The position numbers and the translations under genes are program-made. From Rubrivivax albus (GTDB lineage Bacteria; Pseudomonadota; Gammaproteobacteria; Burkholderiales; Burkholderiaceae_C), in the NCBI RefSeq assembly GCF_004016515.1, contig NZ_SACT01000004.1, forward strand, positions 248,001-312,000: 64,000 bases of DNA. Reading direction: 5' to 3'. Shown piece by piece: positions 46,878-55,326 of the stretch (its first letter is position 1; the number at the start of each line of letters is the position of its first letter). Below the pieces are notes generated by a model. The model had not been told where the DNA came from. It did not search any database and saw only the letters and a program-made list of their open reading frames with translations.

Positions 46878-47570
46878 ATGAAGCGGCGCACGCTGCTCGG
46901 CGCCGGCCTGGCCTGGCCGGCGCTGGCCGTGGCGGCACCGTGCAGCGTCACGCTCGGCGGCCAGCGGCTGCAGGCCAGCACCGGTGGCCTGCGCCTGACG
47001 GACCTGCAAGGCCAGGTGCTGCGCGACTACCCCGGCCGCAACCTCGCCGGCACCCGGCACGGCGGCGCCAGCGCGCTGCTGGCGCTGCCGCACCGGCGCA
47101 GCCTGCTGGCCGCGTGGCCATCGCTGCAAGAGTGGTGGGAGATCCCGCTGGACCCCGACGCGCCGCCGATCTTCGACGGCTACGTGCACGACCACCGCAT
47201 GGGCGAGGCCATTGCCAGTCCGGGGCACCTGGGGGTGCGCCGCATCCCCTTCGACGGCCCCGCGCCCACCCCTGCGTTCGCGCCGCCCGGGCGCGCCTGG
47301 GTGGCGGCCACGGCGGGCGACCTGCTGCTCGTCGTCCACCTGGACGTGCGGCGCACGGTGGCCCGGCTGCCGGCGCCCGGGGCGCGGCCTGCCGAGAGCC
47401 GCCTGTGCGGCGACCACTGGCGGGTGCCGGTGCACGGCGGCACGCTGACCCTCGATGCCCGGCGCTGGACGCCGTTGGCCGAGCCGGCTTCCGACGCACC
47501 GGGCGCCTGCGAGGCCGACAATCCCGCCGCAGCACCGGTGATCAGCGTCTGTGCCGATCCCCTCCGCTGA
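46878..47570 (+). CDS. unknown exported protein of the nir cluster
   Basis: A 230-residue protein beginning MKRRTLLGAGLAWPALAVAAP, a signal peptide with Tat-like RR. The body has beta-propeller-like strands (GGQRLQASTGGLRLTDLQGQ; ASALLALPHRR; EWWEIPLDPDAPPIFDGY; LLVVHLDVRRTVARLPAPG). From memory the WEI...DP...HD.R.GEAI pattern is reminiscent of a segment of haem d1-domain proteins, but it is far shorter than NirF or NirN; this is a weak guess. Four cysteines in the mature part could form disulfides. It starts 30 bases after nirM and ends just before the convergent dnr-like gene. Confidence 0.65.
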   Translation: MKRRTLLGAGLAWPALAVAAPCSVTLGGQRLQASTGGLRLTDLQGQVLRDYPGRNLAGTRHGGASALLALPHRRSLLAAWPSLQEWWEIPLDPDAPPIFDGYVHDHRMGEAIASPGHLGVRRIPFDGPAPTPAFAPPGRAWVAATAGDLLLVVHLDVRRTVARLPAPGARPAESRLCGDHWRVPVHGGTLTLDARRWTPLAEPASDAPGACEADNPAAAPVISVCADPLR

Positions 47571-47585
47571 GGTCGGGCTCCTTCG

Positions 47586-48284
47586 TCAGCCCGGGTAGGC
47601 TGCCAGCTTCGCCGGGTCGAGCAGGCGGATGTCCCGCTTGTCGACCTCGATCAGCCCGGCCTCCTCCAGCTCGCGCAGCACGCGCGAGAAGTACTCCGGC
47701 GTCAGCGACAGGCGCGAAGCCACGGTGGCCTTGCTGACCGGCAGGCTCACGGTGACCACCTCGCCGGTGGCGCAGTCCTCCACGCCCTGTTCGCGCAGCA
47801 GGTAGCCGATGACGCGCTGCACGCCGTTCTGCAACGCGTAGGCCTGCACGTCGTGCACCAGGCCGTGCAGGCGGCGCGACAGGCCGGCGAGCATGCGCAG
47901 CGCCAGGCGCCCGTCGCGCTGGATGCCGCTGAGGATGGTCTCGCGCGCCACCGACAGCAGCATCGAATTCGCCAGCACCTGCGCGTTCACCAGACACGGC
48001 CGGCCCAGGAAGACCAGGGCCTCGGCGAAGCTCTGGCCGGGCCCCACGAGCTCGATCACCTTCTCCTGGCCGCCCGGCGAGATCACGAACAGCTTCACCT
48101 GCCCCAGCACCACCACGTGGAAGTGCTCGCAGGGCTCGCCGACGCGGAAGACCATCTCGCCGCGTTCCAGGCGGCGCAGCGCGCAGCCGGCAGCGATGTG
48201 GTCGATCTGCTCGCCGTCCAGGTCGCCGAAGAGCGGCAGGCGGGTCAGGAAGCGCGGGATGTCGAAGCGGCTGGTGTCGAGCAT
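47586..48284 (-). CDS. dnr: Crp/Fnr-family regulator, Dnr-like
   Basis: A 232-residue regulator with a sensor barrel, a long dimer helix and a C-terminal helix-turn-helix. The recognition helix TPEYFSRVLRELEEAG has E..SR spacing, as FNR uses to read TTGA half-sites. The N-terminal cysteines for an iron-sulfur cluster are missing, so it is more like Dnr/NnrR (haem-based NO sensors) than FNR. Its gene lies between the nir and nor genes, whose promoters have matching palindromes. Its own promoter has a canonical FNR palindrome 37 bases upstream. The symbol is by analogy. Confidence 0.85.
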   Translation of the reverse strand: MLDTSRFDIPRFLTRLPLFGDLDGEQIDHIAAGCALRRLERGEMVFRVGEPCEHFHVVVLGQVKLFVISPGGQEKVIELVGPGQSFAEALVFLGRPCLVNAQVLANSMLLSVARETILSGIQRDGRLALRMLAGLSRRLHGLVHDVQAYALQNGVQRVIGYLLREQGVEDCATGEVVTVSLPVSKATVASRLSLTPEYFSRVLRELEEAGLIEVDKRDIRLLDPAKLAAYPG

Positions 48285-48320
48285 GGCCCCGGCATGCTGC
48301 CGCGATGGCGGCGCAGACGC

Positions 48321-48334
48321 TTGATGCGCATCAA
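48321..48334 (-). promoter_or_regulatory. canonical FNR palindrome upstream of the dnr-like gene
   Basis: TTGAT-GCGC-ATCAA exactly matches the FNR/Anr consensus and extends to an 18-base perfect palindrome (48319-48336). It is 37 bases from the ATG of the Dnr-like regulator and just beyond the end of norD. It suggests oxygen-responsive control by an FNR protein encoded elsewhere. Confidence 0.7.
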
Positions 48335-48356
48335 GCTGGCGCCGAACATCGCCGCT

Positions 48357-50087
48357 TCAGCGCGCCAGCCGCGCATGCAGCGTGGCCAGGCGCGTGGCCA
48401 GTTCCTCCGGCCGGCGCACGGCGGCCCAGCCGGCGTCGCCGAACAGGCGCGGCAGCGTGTCGCCGGCCTCGGCGTCGATGCTCAGCGCAAACGGCAGCAG
48501 GCCGGCCTGGCGCGCCTCCAGCACGGCCTGGCGGGTGTCCTCCAGGCCCCAGGCGCTGTCGTAGCCGTCCAGGTCGTGCGGCTTGCCGTCGGTCAGCAGC
48601 AGCAGCAGGCGCCGGCGTTCCGGCCGCTGCTGCAGCCGCCGCGTGCCCGCACGCAGCGCTGCGCCCATGCGCGTGTAGTAGCCCGGCTTGAGCGCGCCCA
48701 GGCGCGGCAGCACCGCCGGTCCCCAGCGCTGCGGGAACGGCTTGAGCGCGTGCAGGCGCAGCTGCCGGCGCAGCGAGCTGAAGCCGTAGACGGCAAACGG
48801 GTCGCCGCTGCCGGACAGCGCCTCGCCGAAGACGTAGAGGGCCTCGCGGATGACGTCGATCACGCGCCGGCGGTCGTTGACATGGGCGTCGGTGGACATC
48901 GACAGGTCGGCCAGCAGTAGCGTGGCGAGATCGCGGTCGCGGCGCATGCGGCGCTGCCAGACCGCGGCCTCGGTGCTGCGCGTGGCGGCCGCCGCCGCTC
49001 GGTGGCGCACCCAGGCGTCCAGGTCCAGGCGCTCGCCGGCGGGGCCGGGCGCGCTCCAGCGCAGCGCATCGCGCTGGCGTTCCAGCTGGCGGCGCACGCG
49101 CGCGGCGGTGGCACGCAGCGCCGGCTCCGGCGACCAGGGCCTGGGTTCGCGTGGCAGGTAGACCTGGGCCCGGACCCGGTCGACCCGCAGTGCACGGGTG
49201 CGCGGGTCCCACTCCGGCAGGGTTTCGCCGGCACCCAGGGGCCGGTCGTCGGCCGACGCCGACGGCAGGTCGAGGTCGAAGCGCCAGCGGGCCCGGGCGC
49301 CGCCGGCCGTCTGCTGCAGCGTCAGGGTCTCCAGTTCTTCTGCCGCGGTGGCGGCGCTGCCGTCGTCCTCGTCGTCCAGCGCCCGGTCCACGCGCAGCGG
49401 GTCGCCGAAGGTCAGCAGCGACTCGGTCTTCGAGGCCAGCAGCAGCGGCGTGCGCGATGCACCTTCACAGGCGCGCTGCGTGCGGCGGCGGGGCGATGGC
49501 GGCTGGGCGGCATGGCTGGCGTCCGCGGTTCGGTCCTCCTCGCCCGGGCCGGTGCCGTCGACGGCGGCGGCTGCGGGCACGGGCACGATCCAGGTCCAGG
49601 CCGGTGTCGCGTCCGCCGGCCTCGCACCGGGTGGCGGCAGCGGCACGCCCAGCGCAGCATGCAGCCGCGCGAACCGTGACACCAGGCCGGGAAAGCGCGC
49701 CAGCACGCGCGGGATGGCCTCGGTGTTGGCGCGCACCCAGGGCAGTCCCAGGTCGATCTGGCTGGCCAGTGCGGCCCACCAGCGGTAGAGGTCGGCGTTG
49801 CGTTCGGGGTCGTCGCACAGCGCCACCTGCGCCGGCAGCGCCAGCACGGCCGCGTCGAGCTGCGGCAGCGGCAGGCGCAGGCCGGTGCCCGCCACGCGCT
49901 GCCAGAAGCGGCGTTCGCCGCCGACGCGCATCGGTGCGGCCTCGGCCACGCGCTGCGTGCCGCCGCCGGCGTGCAGCATCAGCTCGACGGTGCGGCGGTG
50001 ATCCGTCAGGCAGGCGGCACCCGGACGCGCTGGTTCGGCCCGCCCGGTGACCCAGCGGTGCCATTGCAGGCCGACCCATTCCTCCAT
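48357..50087 (-). CDS. norD: NorD, von Willebrand factor A domain protein for NO reductase activation
   Basis: A 576-residue cytoplasmic protein. The variable middle is acidic and Ala/Pro-rich. The C-terminal VWA domain carries a MIDAS motif LLLADLSMSTDAHVND (DxSxS), then YTRMGAALRAGTRRL and LLLLTDGKPHDLDGYDS. NorD works with the AAA+ protein NorQ to insert the non-haem iron of cNOR. The open frame continues well upstream, but MEEWVGLQWHRWVTG at 50085-50087 is the natural start and touches the stop of the preceding gene. It is the last gene of norCBQ-FeS-norD. Confidence 0.92.
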   Translation of the reverse strand: MEEWVGLQWHRWVTGRAEPARPGAACLTDHRRTVELMLHAGGGTQRVAEAAPMRVGGERRFWQRVAGTGLRLPLPQLDAAVLALPAQVALCDDPERNADLYRWWAALASQIDLGLPWVRANTEAIPRVLARFPGLVSRFARLHAALGVPLPPPGARPADATPAWTWIVPVPAAAAVDGTGPGEEDRTADASHAAQPPSPRRRTQRACEGASRTPLLLASKTESLLTFGDPLRVDRALDDEDDGSAATAAEELETLTLQQTAGGARARWRFDLDLPSASADDRPLGAGETLPEWDPRTRALRVDRVRAQVYLPREPRPWSPEPALRATAARVRRQLERQRDALRWSAPGPAGERLDLDAWVRHRAAAAATRSTEAAVWQRRMRRDRDLATLLLADLSMSTDAHVNDRRRVIDVIREALYVFGEALSGSGDPFAVYGFSSLRRQLRLHALKPFPQRWGPAVLPRLGALKPGYYTRMGAALRAGTRRLQQRPERRRLLLLLTDGKPHDLDGYDSAWGLEDTRQAVLEARQAGLLPFALSIDAEAGDTLPRLFGDAGWAAVRRPEELATRLATLHARLAR

Positions 50088-51070
50088 CAACGGCTCCTGT
50101 CGTCGCGCCGCTGGCGCAGCGTCTCGCGCAGCGCGTCGACGCCGATGGTCCACTGCAGGTTGGGGCTGGCGCTGCGCCCGGCGTGCGACTGTTCGCACTG
50201 CGCCAGGCACTGCCCGCATTGCACGCAGCTGAACATCAGCCGCTTGACCTGGCGCGGGCGCAGCCGCATCGGGCAGGCCACCTCGCAGGCGTCGCCCGCG
50301 GGCGCGTCGGCGGTGGCACAGCCACGGCACTCGGCGGCACGGGCGCGGTCGAAGGCCATCACCAGCGCGCGCGGGTTGCTCATCCACGCCAGGCTCTGGA
50401 ACAGGCCCACGGCGCAGCCGAAGCGGCAGAACAGGTGGCGCGCGAAGGCGAACTCCAGCGTGAAGACCACGCTGCCGATGGCCAGGAAGCGCGCCTGGTT
50501 GGGCGTGAGCGTGCCGCTGAGCAATCCGCCCCAGATCTCGCGCGGCGGCAGCAGGTAGGTCAGCAGCGTGATGGCCCACAGGAAGCCGAAGATGGCGCAG
50601 GCCAGCGCGAACAGCGGCCACCAGCGGCGCTGCGGCACGCGGCCGCCACGCGGCACGGGGTGGCGGTCCCAGACGCTGAGCTTGCCGCTGGCCCGGTGCA
50701 GCAGGTCGTTGAGGCCTTCCACCAGCGAGAAGTGCGGGCACAGCCAGCCGCAGTAGACCCGGCCGAAGCGGCGGGCGACGGCGAGAAAGGCCGCGACGAG
50801 TGCCACCGCCGGCAGGATGCCGCGCAGGAAGATCGACAGGGCCACCTGCGTGGCCGTGAGCTCGCCGCGCTGGAAGGCGGCGATGCCCAGCGTCCAGCGC
50901 TGGCCCCCGAACCACAGCTGCGCCTCGTGCAGGTCGAAGCGCAGCAGGTCCAGCGCCGGGGCGGCCAGGAAGAGGGCGAAGAAGCCCATCTGCAGCGCAC
51001 GGCGGCGTCGCTGCAGCGCCGCATGGTCCAGCTCGAGCGTGGGTTCAGCCACCGTCGCCAAGCACGGCAC
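50087..51070 (-). CDS. membrane 4Fe-4S protein (NapH/NosR/CcoG-like) in the nor operon
   Basis: A 327-residue protein with about five membrane segments (FFALFLAAPALDLLRF; ILPAVALVAAFLAV; WPLFALACAIFGFLWAITLLTY; FLAIGSVVFTLEFAF). Four cysteine clusters follow one another: CGWLCPHFSL, CRFGCAVGLF, CRGC...CEVACP and CVQCGQCLAQC. The last resembles a 4Fe-4S ferredoxin motif. The layout matches NapH/NosR-type quinol-to-iron-sulfur membrane proteins. The GTG at 51070 has AGGTG upstream and overlaps norQ; an in-frame GTG at 51052 is possible. A role in electron supply for NO reductase maturation is only an inference from the operon. Confidence 0.85.
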   Translation of the reverse strand: MPCLATVAEPTLELDHAALQRRRRALQMGFFALFLAAPALDLLRFDLHEAQLWFGGQRWTLGIAAFQRGELTATQVALSIFLRGILPAVALVAAFLAVARRFGRVYCGWLCPHFSLVEGLNDLLHRASGKLSVWDRHPVPRGGRVPQRRWWPLFALACAIFGFLWAITLLTYLLPPREIWGGLLSGTLTPNQARFLAIGSVVFTLEFAFARHLFCRFGCAVGLFQSLAWMSNPRALVMAFDRARAAECRGCATADAPAGDACEVACPMRLRPRQVKRLMFSCVQCGQCLAQCEQSHAGRSASPNLQWTIGVDALRETLRQRRDDRSR

Positions 51071-51857
51071 GTTGCACCTCGTGCAGGGCGGCCAGGGTGC
51101 CGCAGTCGTCGGTCAGCGCCTGCAGCACGGCGTGATGGGCGGCGTCGCTCAACGCCATGCCGCCGGCCTGCAGCCGTGCGGCCATCACCAGCAGCCGCGT
51201 GCTGGCCGTCTCTTCCAGGTCGTGGTCGGTGAGCCGCCGAAGTGCCTGCGCCAGCGCCACCAGTTGCGCCGCCACCGCGTCGCCGCAGCCGCTCTCGCTG
51301 GCCACGATGCGCGCTTCCAGCGCCGGCGCGGGGTAGTCCAGCGTCAGCGCCACGAAGCGCTGGCGCGTGCTGGGCTTCAGGCCCTTGAGCAGGTTCTGGT
51401 AGCCCGGGTTGTAGCTGACCACCAGCATGAAGCCGGGCGCCGCGTCCAGCAGTTCGCCGGTGCGTTCCAGCGGCAGCTGCCGTCGGTCGTCGGCCAGCGG
51501 GTGCAGCACGACGGTGATGTCCTTGCGCGCCTCCACCACCTCGTCGAGGTAGAAGATCGCGCCCTGGCGCACGGCCTGGGTCAGCGGGCCGTCGCACCAG
51601 CGGGTGTCGCCGCCGACGATCAGGTGGCGGCCGGTGAGGTCGGCCGCGCCCAGGTCGTCGTGGCCGCTCACCGTGACCAGCGGGCGGCCCAGCCGCTGCG
51701 CCATGTGCTCCACCAGCCGCGTCTTGCCGCAGCCGGTGGGGCCCTTGAGCAGCAGCGGCAGGCGCGCCGCGTAGGCCTGGGCGAAGAGCTCGCACTCGCC
51801 GCCCTGCGCCAGGTAGGCACACGGGTCGCGCAGCGCGTCGGGCCGGGTGCGGTCCAT
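51045..51857 (-). CDS. norQ: NorQ/CbbQ-type MoxR AAA+ ATPase
   Basis: A 270-residue AAA+ chaperone: Walker A LLKGPTGCGKTRLVEH, Walker B GAIFYLDEVVEA, sensor 1 MLVVSYNPGYQNL and sensor 2/arginine region LKPSTRQRFVAL. It works with NorD to assemble active cNOR. The ATG at 51855-51857 is chosen; a GTG lies directly before it. It sits 15 bases after norB and overlaps the 4Fe-4S protein gene at its 3' end. Confidence 0.94.
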   Translation of the reverse strand: MDRTRPDALRDPCAYLAQGGECELFAQAYAARLPLLLKGPTGCGKTRLVEHMAQRLGRPLVTVSGHDDLGAADLTGRHLIVGGDTRWCDGPLTQAVRQGAIFYLDEVVEARKDITVVLHPLADDRRQLPLERTGELLDAAPGFMLVVSYNPGYQNLLKGLKPSTRQRFVALTLDYPAPALEARIVASESGCGDAVAAQLVALAQALRRLTDHDLEETASTRLLVMAARLQAGGMALSDAAHHAVLQALTDDCGTLAALHEVQRAVLGDGG

Positions 51858-51872
51858 CACGTCACCCGCCCG

Positions 51873-53760
<1,888 letters not shown>

Positions 53761-53824
53761 GGTGCCTCCTGCAAGGGGTCGATGACGATGCACAGGAGGC
53801 TAGGGACCGCTGTCGCGCGCGTCC

Positions 53825-53838
53825 TTGAACCGGTTCAA
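53825..53838 (-). promoter_or_regulatory. Dnr/NnrR-type box upstream of norC
   Basis: TTGAACCGGTTCAA is a perfect palindrome (16 bases with the flanking C/G). It starts 65 bases upstream of the norC ATG, the same spacing as at nirS. A 20-base segment around it (TCCTTGAACCGGTTCAAGAA) is repeated exactly before the DUF2249 gene. Confidence 0.7.
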
Positions 53839-53900
53839 GAATTTTCCGAGTGAGTCGCTCGGGTACTGCATCGGCACGCGCCCGATGGACGCCCACCGGT

Positions 53901-54143
53901 TCAGCGGCGGGCCACCTGCACCACCCACCGGTCCGGGCCGCAGCGCAGGTAATCCCAACTGGCCTGGCCCGGACGGTCCCGGTCGCAGCGGTAGTAGAGG
54001 GGGGCGGGGTCGGCGCTGGCGCTGAACGTGAACACCTCGCCCGGGTTCAGGCCATCGAGCGCGGCGAGCAGGGAGCTCACGCGCTGCGCTGGCGGCAAGG
54101 CCGCCAGGTCGATGTTCAGCAAGGGGGCGCCTTCTGGCCGCAT
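53901..54143 (-). CDS. DUF2249 domain protein
   Basis: An 80-residue protein of the small DUF2249 (TusA-like fold) family: LLNIDLAALPPAQRVSSLLAALDGLNPGEVFTF, then RPGQASWDYLRCGPDRWVVQVAR. Members are frequently found in denitrification clusters, and their role is not established. A TTG start at 54191 would lie inside the regulatory palindrome and is rejected; the ATG at 54141-54143 is used. A Dnr-type box lies only 35 bases upstream. It is separated from norC by an intergenic region with the norC box and is transcribed on the same strand. Confidence 0.75.
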   Translation of the reverse strand: MRPEGAPLLNIDLAALPPAQRVSSLLAALDGLNPGEVFTFSASADPAPLYYRCDRDRPGQASWDYLRCGPDRWVVQVARR

Positions 54144-54177
54144 GCCACCAGTCTGGGCACCCGACGATGGGGTGTCC

Positions 54178-54191
54178 TTGAACCGGTTCAA
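54178..54191 (-). promoter_or_regulatory. Dnr/NnrR-type box upstream of the DUF2249 gene
   Basis: TTGAACCGGTTCAA, identical to the norC box including the flanks TCC and GAA. It is 35 bases from the ATG of the DUF2249 gene. If activation occurs from about -41.5, transcription would start at or next to the ATG and the mRNA would be leaderless or nearly so. Confidence 0.65.
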
Positions 54192-54210
54192 GAACGACGC
54201 GGGCGACTCA

Positions 54211-54369
54211 GAGGGTGAGAGGTCATCCAGCGTGCCCGAGCAGACGCGCCAAGCGATCCGAATCTAGGCGCAAAGCGCAGCCATGGCTCGGGCTATGGCG
54301 AGCATTTGCAACGACGAGTCGGGCCGTTTGGCGCGGATGAGCGGGCGTGCGGGATTGGCTCTCACCCTC
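54211..54369. repeat. inverted repeat bounding a 159-base segment
   Basis: GAGGGTGAGAG (54211-54221) and CTCTCACCCTC (54359-54369) are exact 11-base inverted arms; with one mismatch the pairing extends to 14 bases. The right arm touches the stop codon of the aminotransferase gene. The enclosed DNA holds repeat copy B and no gene. The arms could bound a small non-autonomous element or form a long-range RNA stem. Confidence 0.45.
54273..54312 (+). repeat. structured dispersed repeat, copy B
   Basis: Matches copy A (39989-40028) in the same orientation with four differences in 40 bases. The core hairpin is GCCATGGC (54280-54287), loop TCGG, GCTATGGC (54292-54299). The change from C to T in the right arm turns a G-C pair into G-T, so the 8-pair stem is kept. 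It lies inside the inverted-repeat-bounded segment. Confidence 0.65.
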
Positions 54370-55284
54370 TCAGGCCGGCAGGCCCACCGCGGCCGCGTAC
54401 AGGGCCGCGGCGCGCTGCGTCAGTGGCCCTGGCAGGCCGCCGCCGATGGTGCGCCCGTCCACCCGCACCACCGGGGTCACGCCGCCCAGCGTGCCGGTGA
54501 CGAAGGCCTCGTCGGCGGCGTAGACCTGGGCCAGCGTGAAGTCGCACTCGCGCGCCGGCAGCCCCGTGGCGCGCCAGGCCGCCAGCACGCTGGCCTGGGT
54601 GATGCCCTTGAAGTTGTAGGCACCCGTACTGGTCCACAACTCGCCGCCGCGCACGATGAAGAAGTTGGTGCTGTTGCAACTGGCCACGAAGCCGCGCGGG
54701 TCCAGCATCAGCGCCTCGTCGGCGCCGGCCTGGATGGCCTGCAGCAGGGCCTGGATCAGGTTGAGCCGGCTGTGCGAATTCAGCCGCAGGTCGAAGACGT
54801 CGGGCCCGCTGGTGCGGAAGGTGGACGTGAACAGCGCCAGGCCCTGCGCCTTGCTCTCCGGCCGCGGCGTCTTGTACTCGGCGACGATGACCACGGTGGC
54901 GCCGCCGACGATGAAGCGGGGGTCCTGGTTGACGGTGGACTTGACGCCGCGCGTGACCATCAACCGCAGGTGGGCGCCGTCGGTCATGCCGTTGGCGGCC
55001 AGCGTGGCGTGCAGGGCGGCGGTGAGTTCGGCGCGCGTGAGGCCGATGTCCAGCGCGATGCTGCGCGCGCCTTCGAAGAGCCGGTCCAGGTGCGCCTCCA
55101 GGCTGATCAGCTGGCCGCCCGCCAGCCGCAGACCTTCCCACACGCCGTCACCCAGCGCGAAACCGGCGTCGAACACCGACACCATGGCCTGGGCGCGCGG
55201 CACCAGCTGGCCGTTGAGCCAGACCAGCACGTGCTGATTGCGGGGGTCGGCCACATAGCCCTGGGCGCTGCGCGAGGTGTCCAT
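54370..55284 (-). CDS. class IV (branched-chain/D-amino acid type) aminotransferase
   Basis: A 304-residue PLP enzyme of fold type IV. The opening VLVWLNGQLVPRAQAMVSVFDAGFALGDGVWEGLR is typical, and the PLP lysine is probably in GAYNFKGITQASVLA. EALMLDPRGFVASCNSTNFFIV and EAFVTGTLGGVTPV follow. D-alanine transaminase, branched-chain aminotransferase (IlvE) and aminodeoxychorismate lyase share this fold. The length and FVTGTLGGVTPV motif favour a DAT/IlvE-like enzyme but do not decide. The ATG at 55282-55284 removes an Arg-rich upstream extension. It is divergent from recC with about 42 bases between. Confidence 0.88.
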   Translation of the reverse strand: MDTSRSAQGYVADPRNQHVLVWLNGQLVPRAQAMVSVFDAGFALGDGVWEGLRLAGGQLISLEAHLDRLFEGARSIALDIGLTRAELTAALHATLAANGMTDGAHLRLMVTRGVKSTVNQDPRFIVGGATVVIVAEYKTPRPESKAQGLALFTSTFRTSGPDVFDLRLNSHSRLNLIQALLQAIQAGADEALMLDPRGFVASCNSTNFFIVRGGELWTSTGAYNFKGITQASVLAAWRATGLPARECDFTLAQVYAADEAFVTGTLGGVTPVVRVDGRTIGGGLPGPLTQRAAALYAAAVGLPA

Positions 55285-55326
55285 GGGCCGGGACTGTAGC
55301 CGCGGCCCGCCCCTTATCCTGTGCAC

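Noticed and set aside
50088-50915. N-terminal extension of norD over the iron-sulfur protein gene
   Set aside because: It is an out-of-frame reading of the iron-sulfur protein gene; MEEWVGLQWH at 50087 is a natural start.
54144-54191. Upstream TTG start for the DUF2249 gene
   Set aside because: The first codons would be the regulatory palindrome itself, which is repeated at norC in non-coding DNA.
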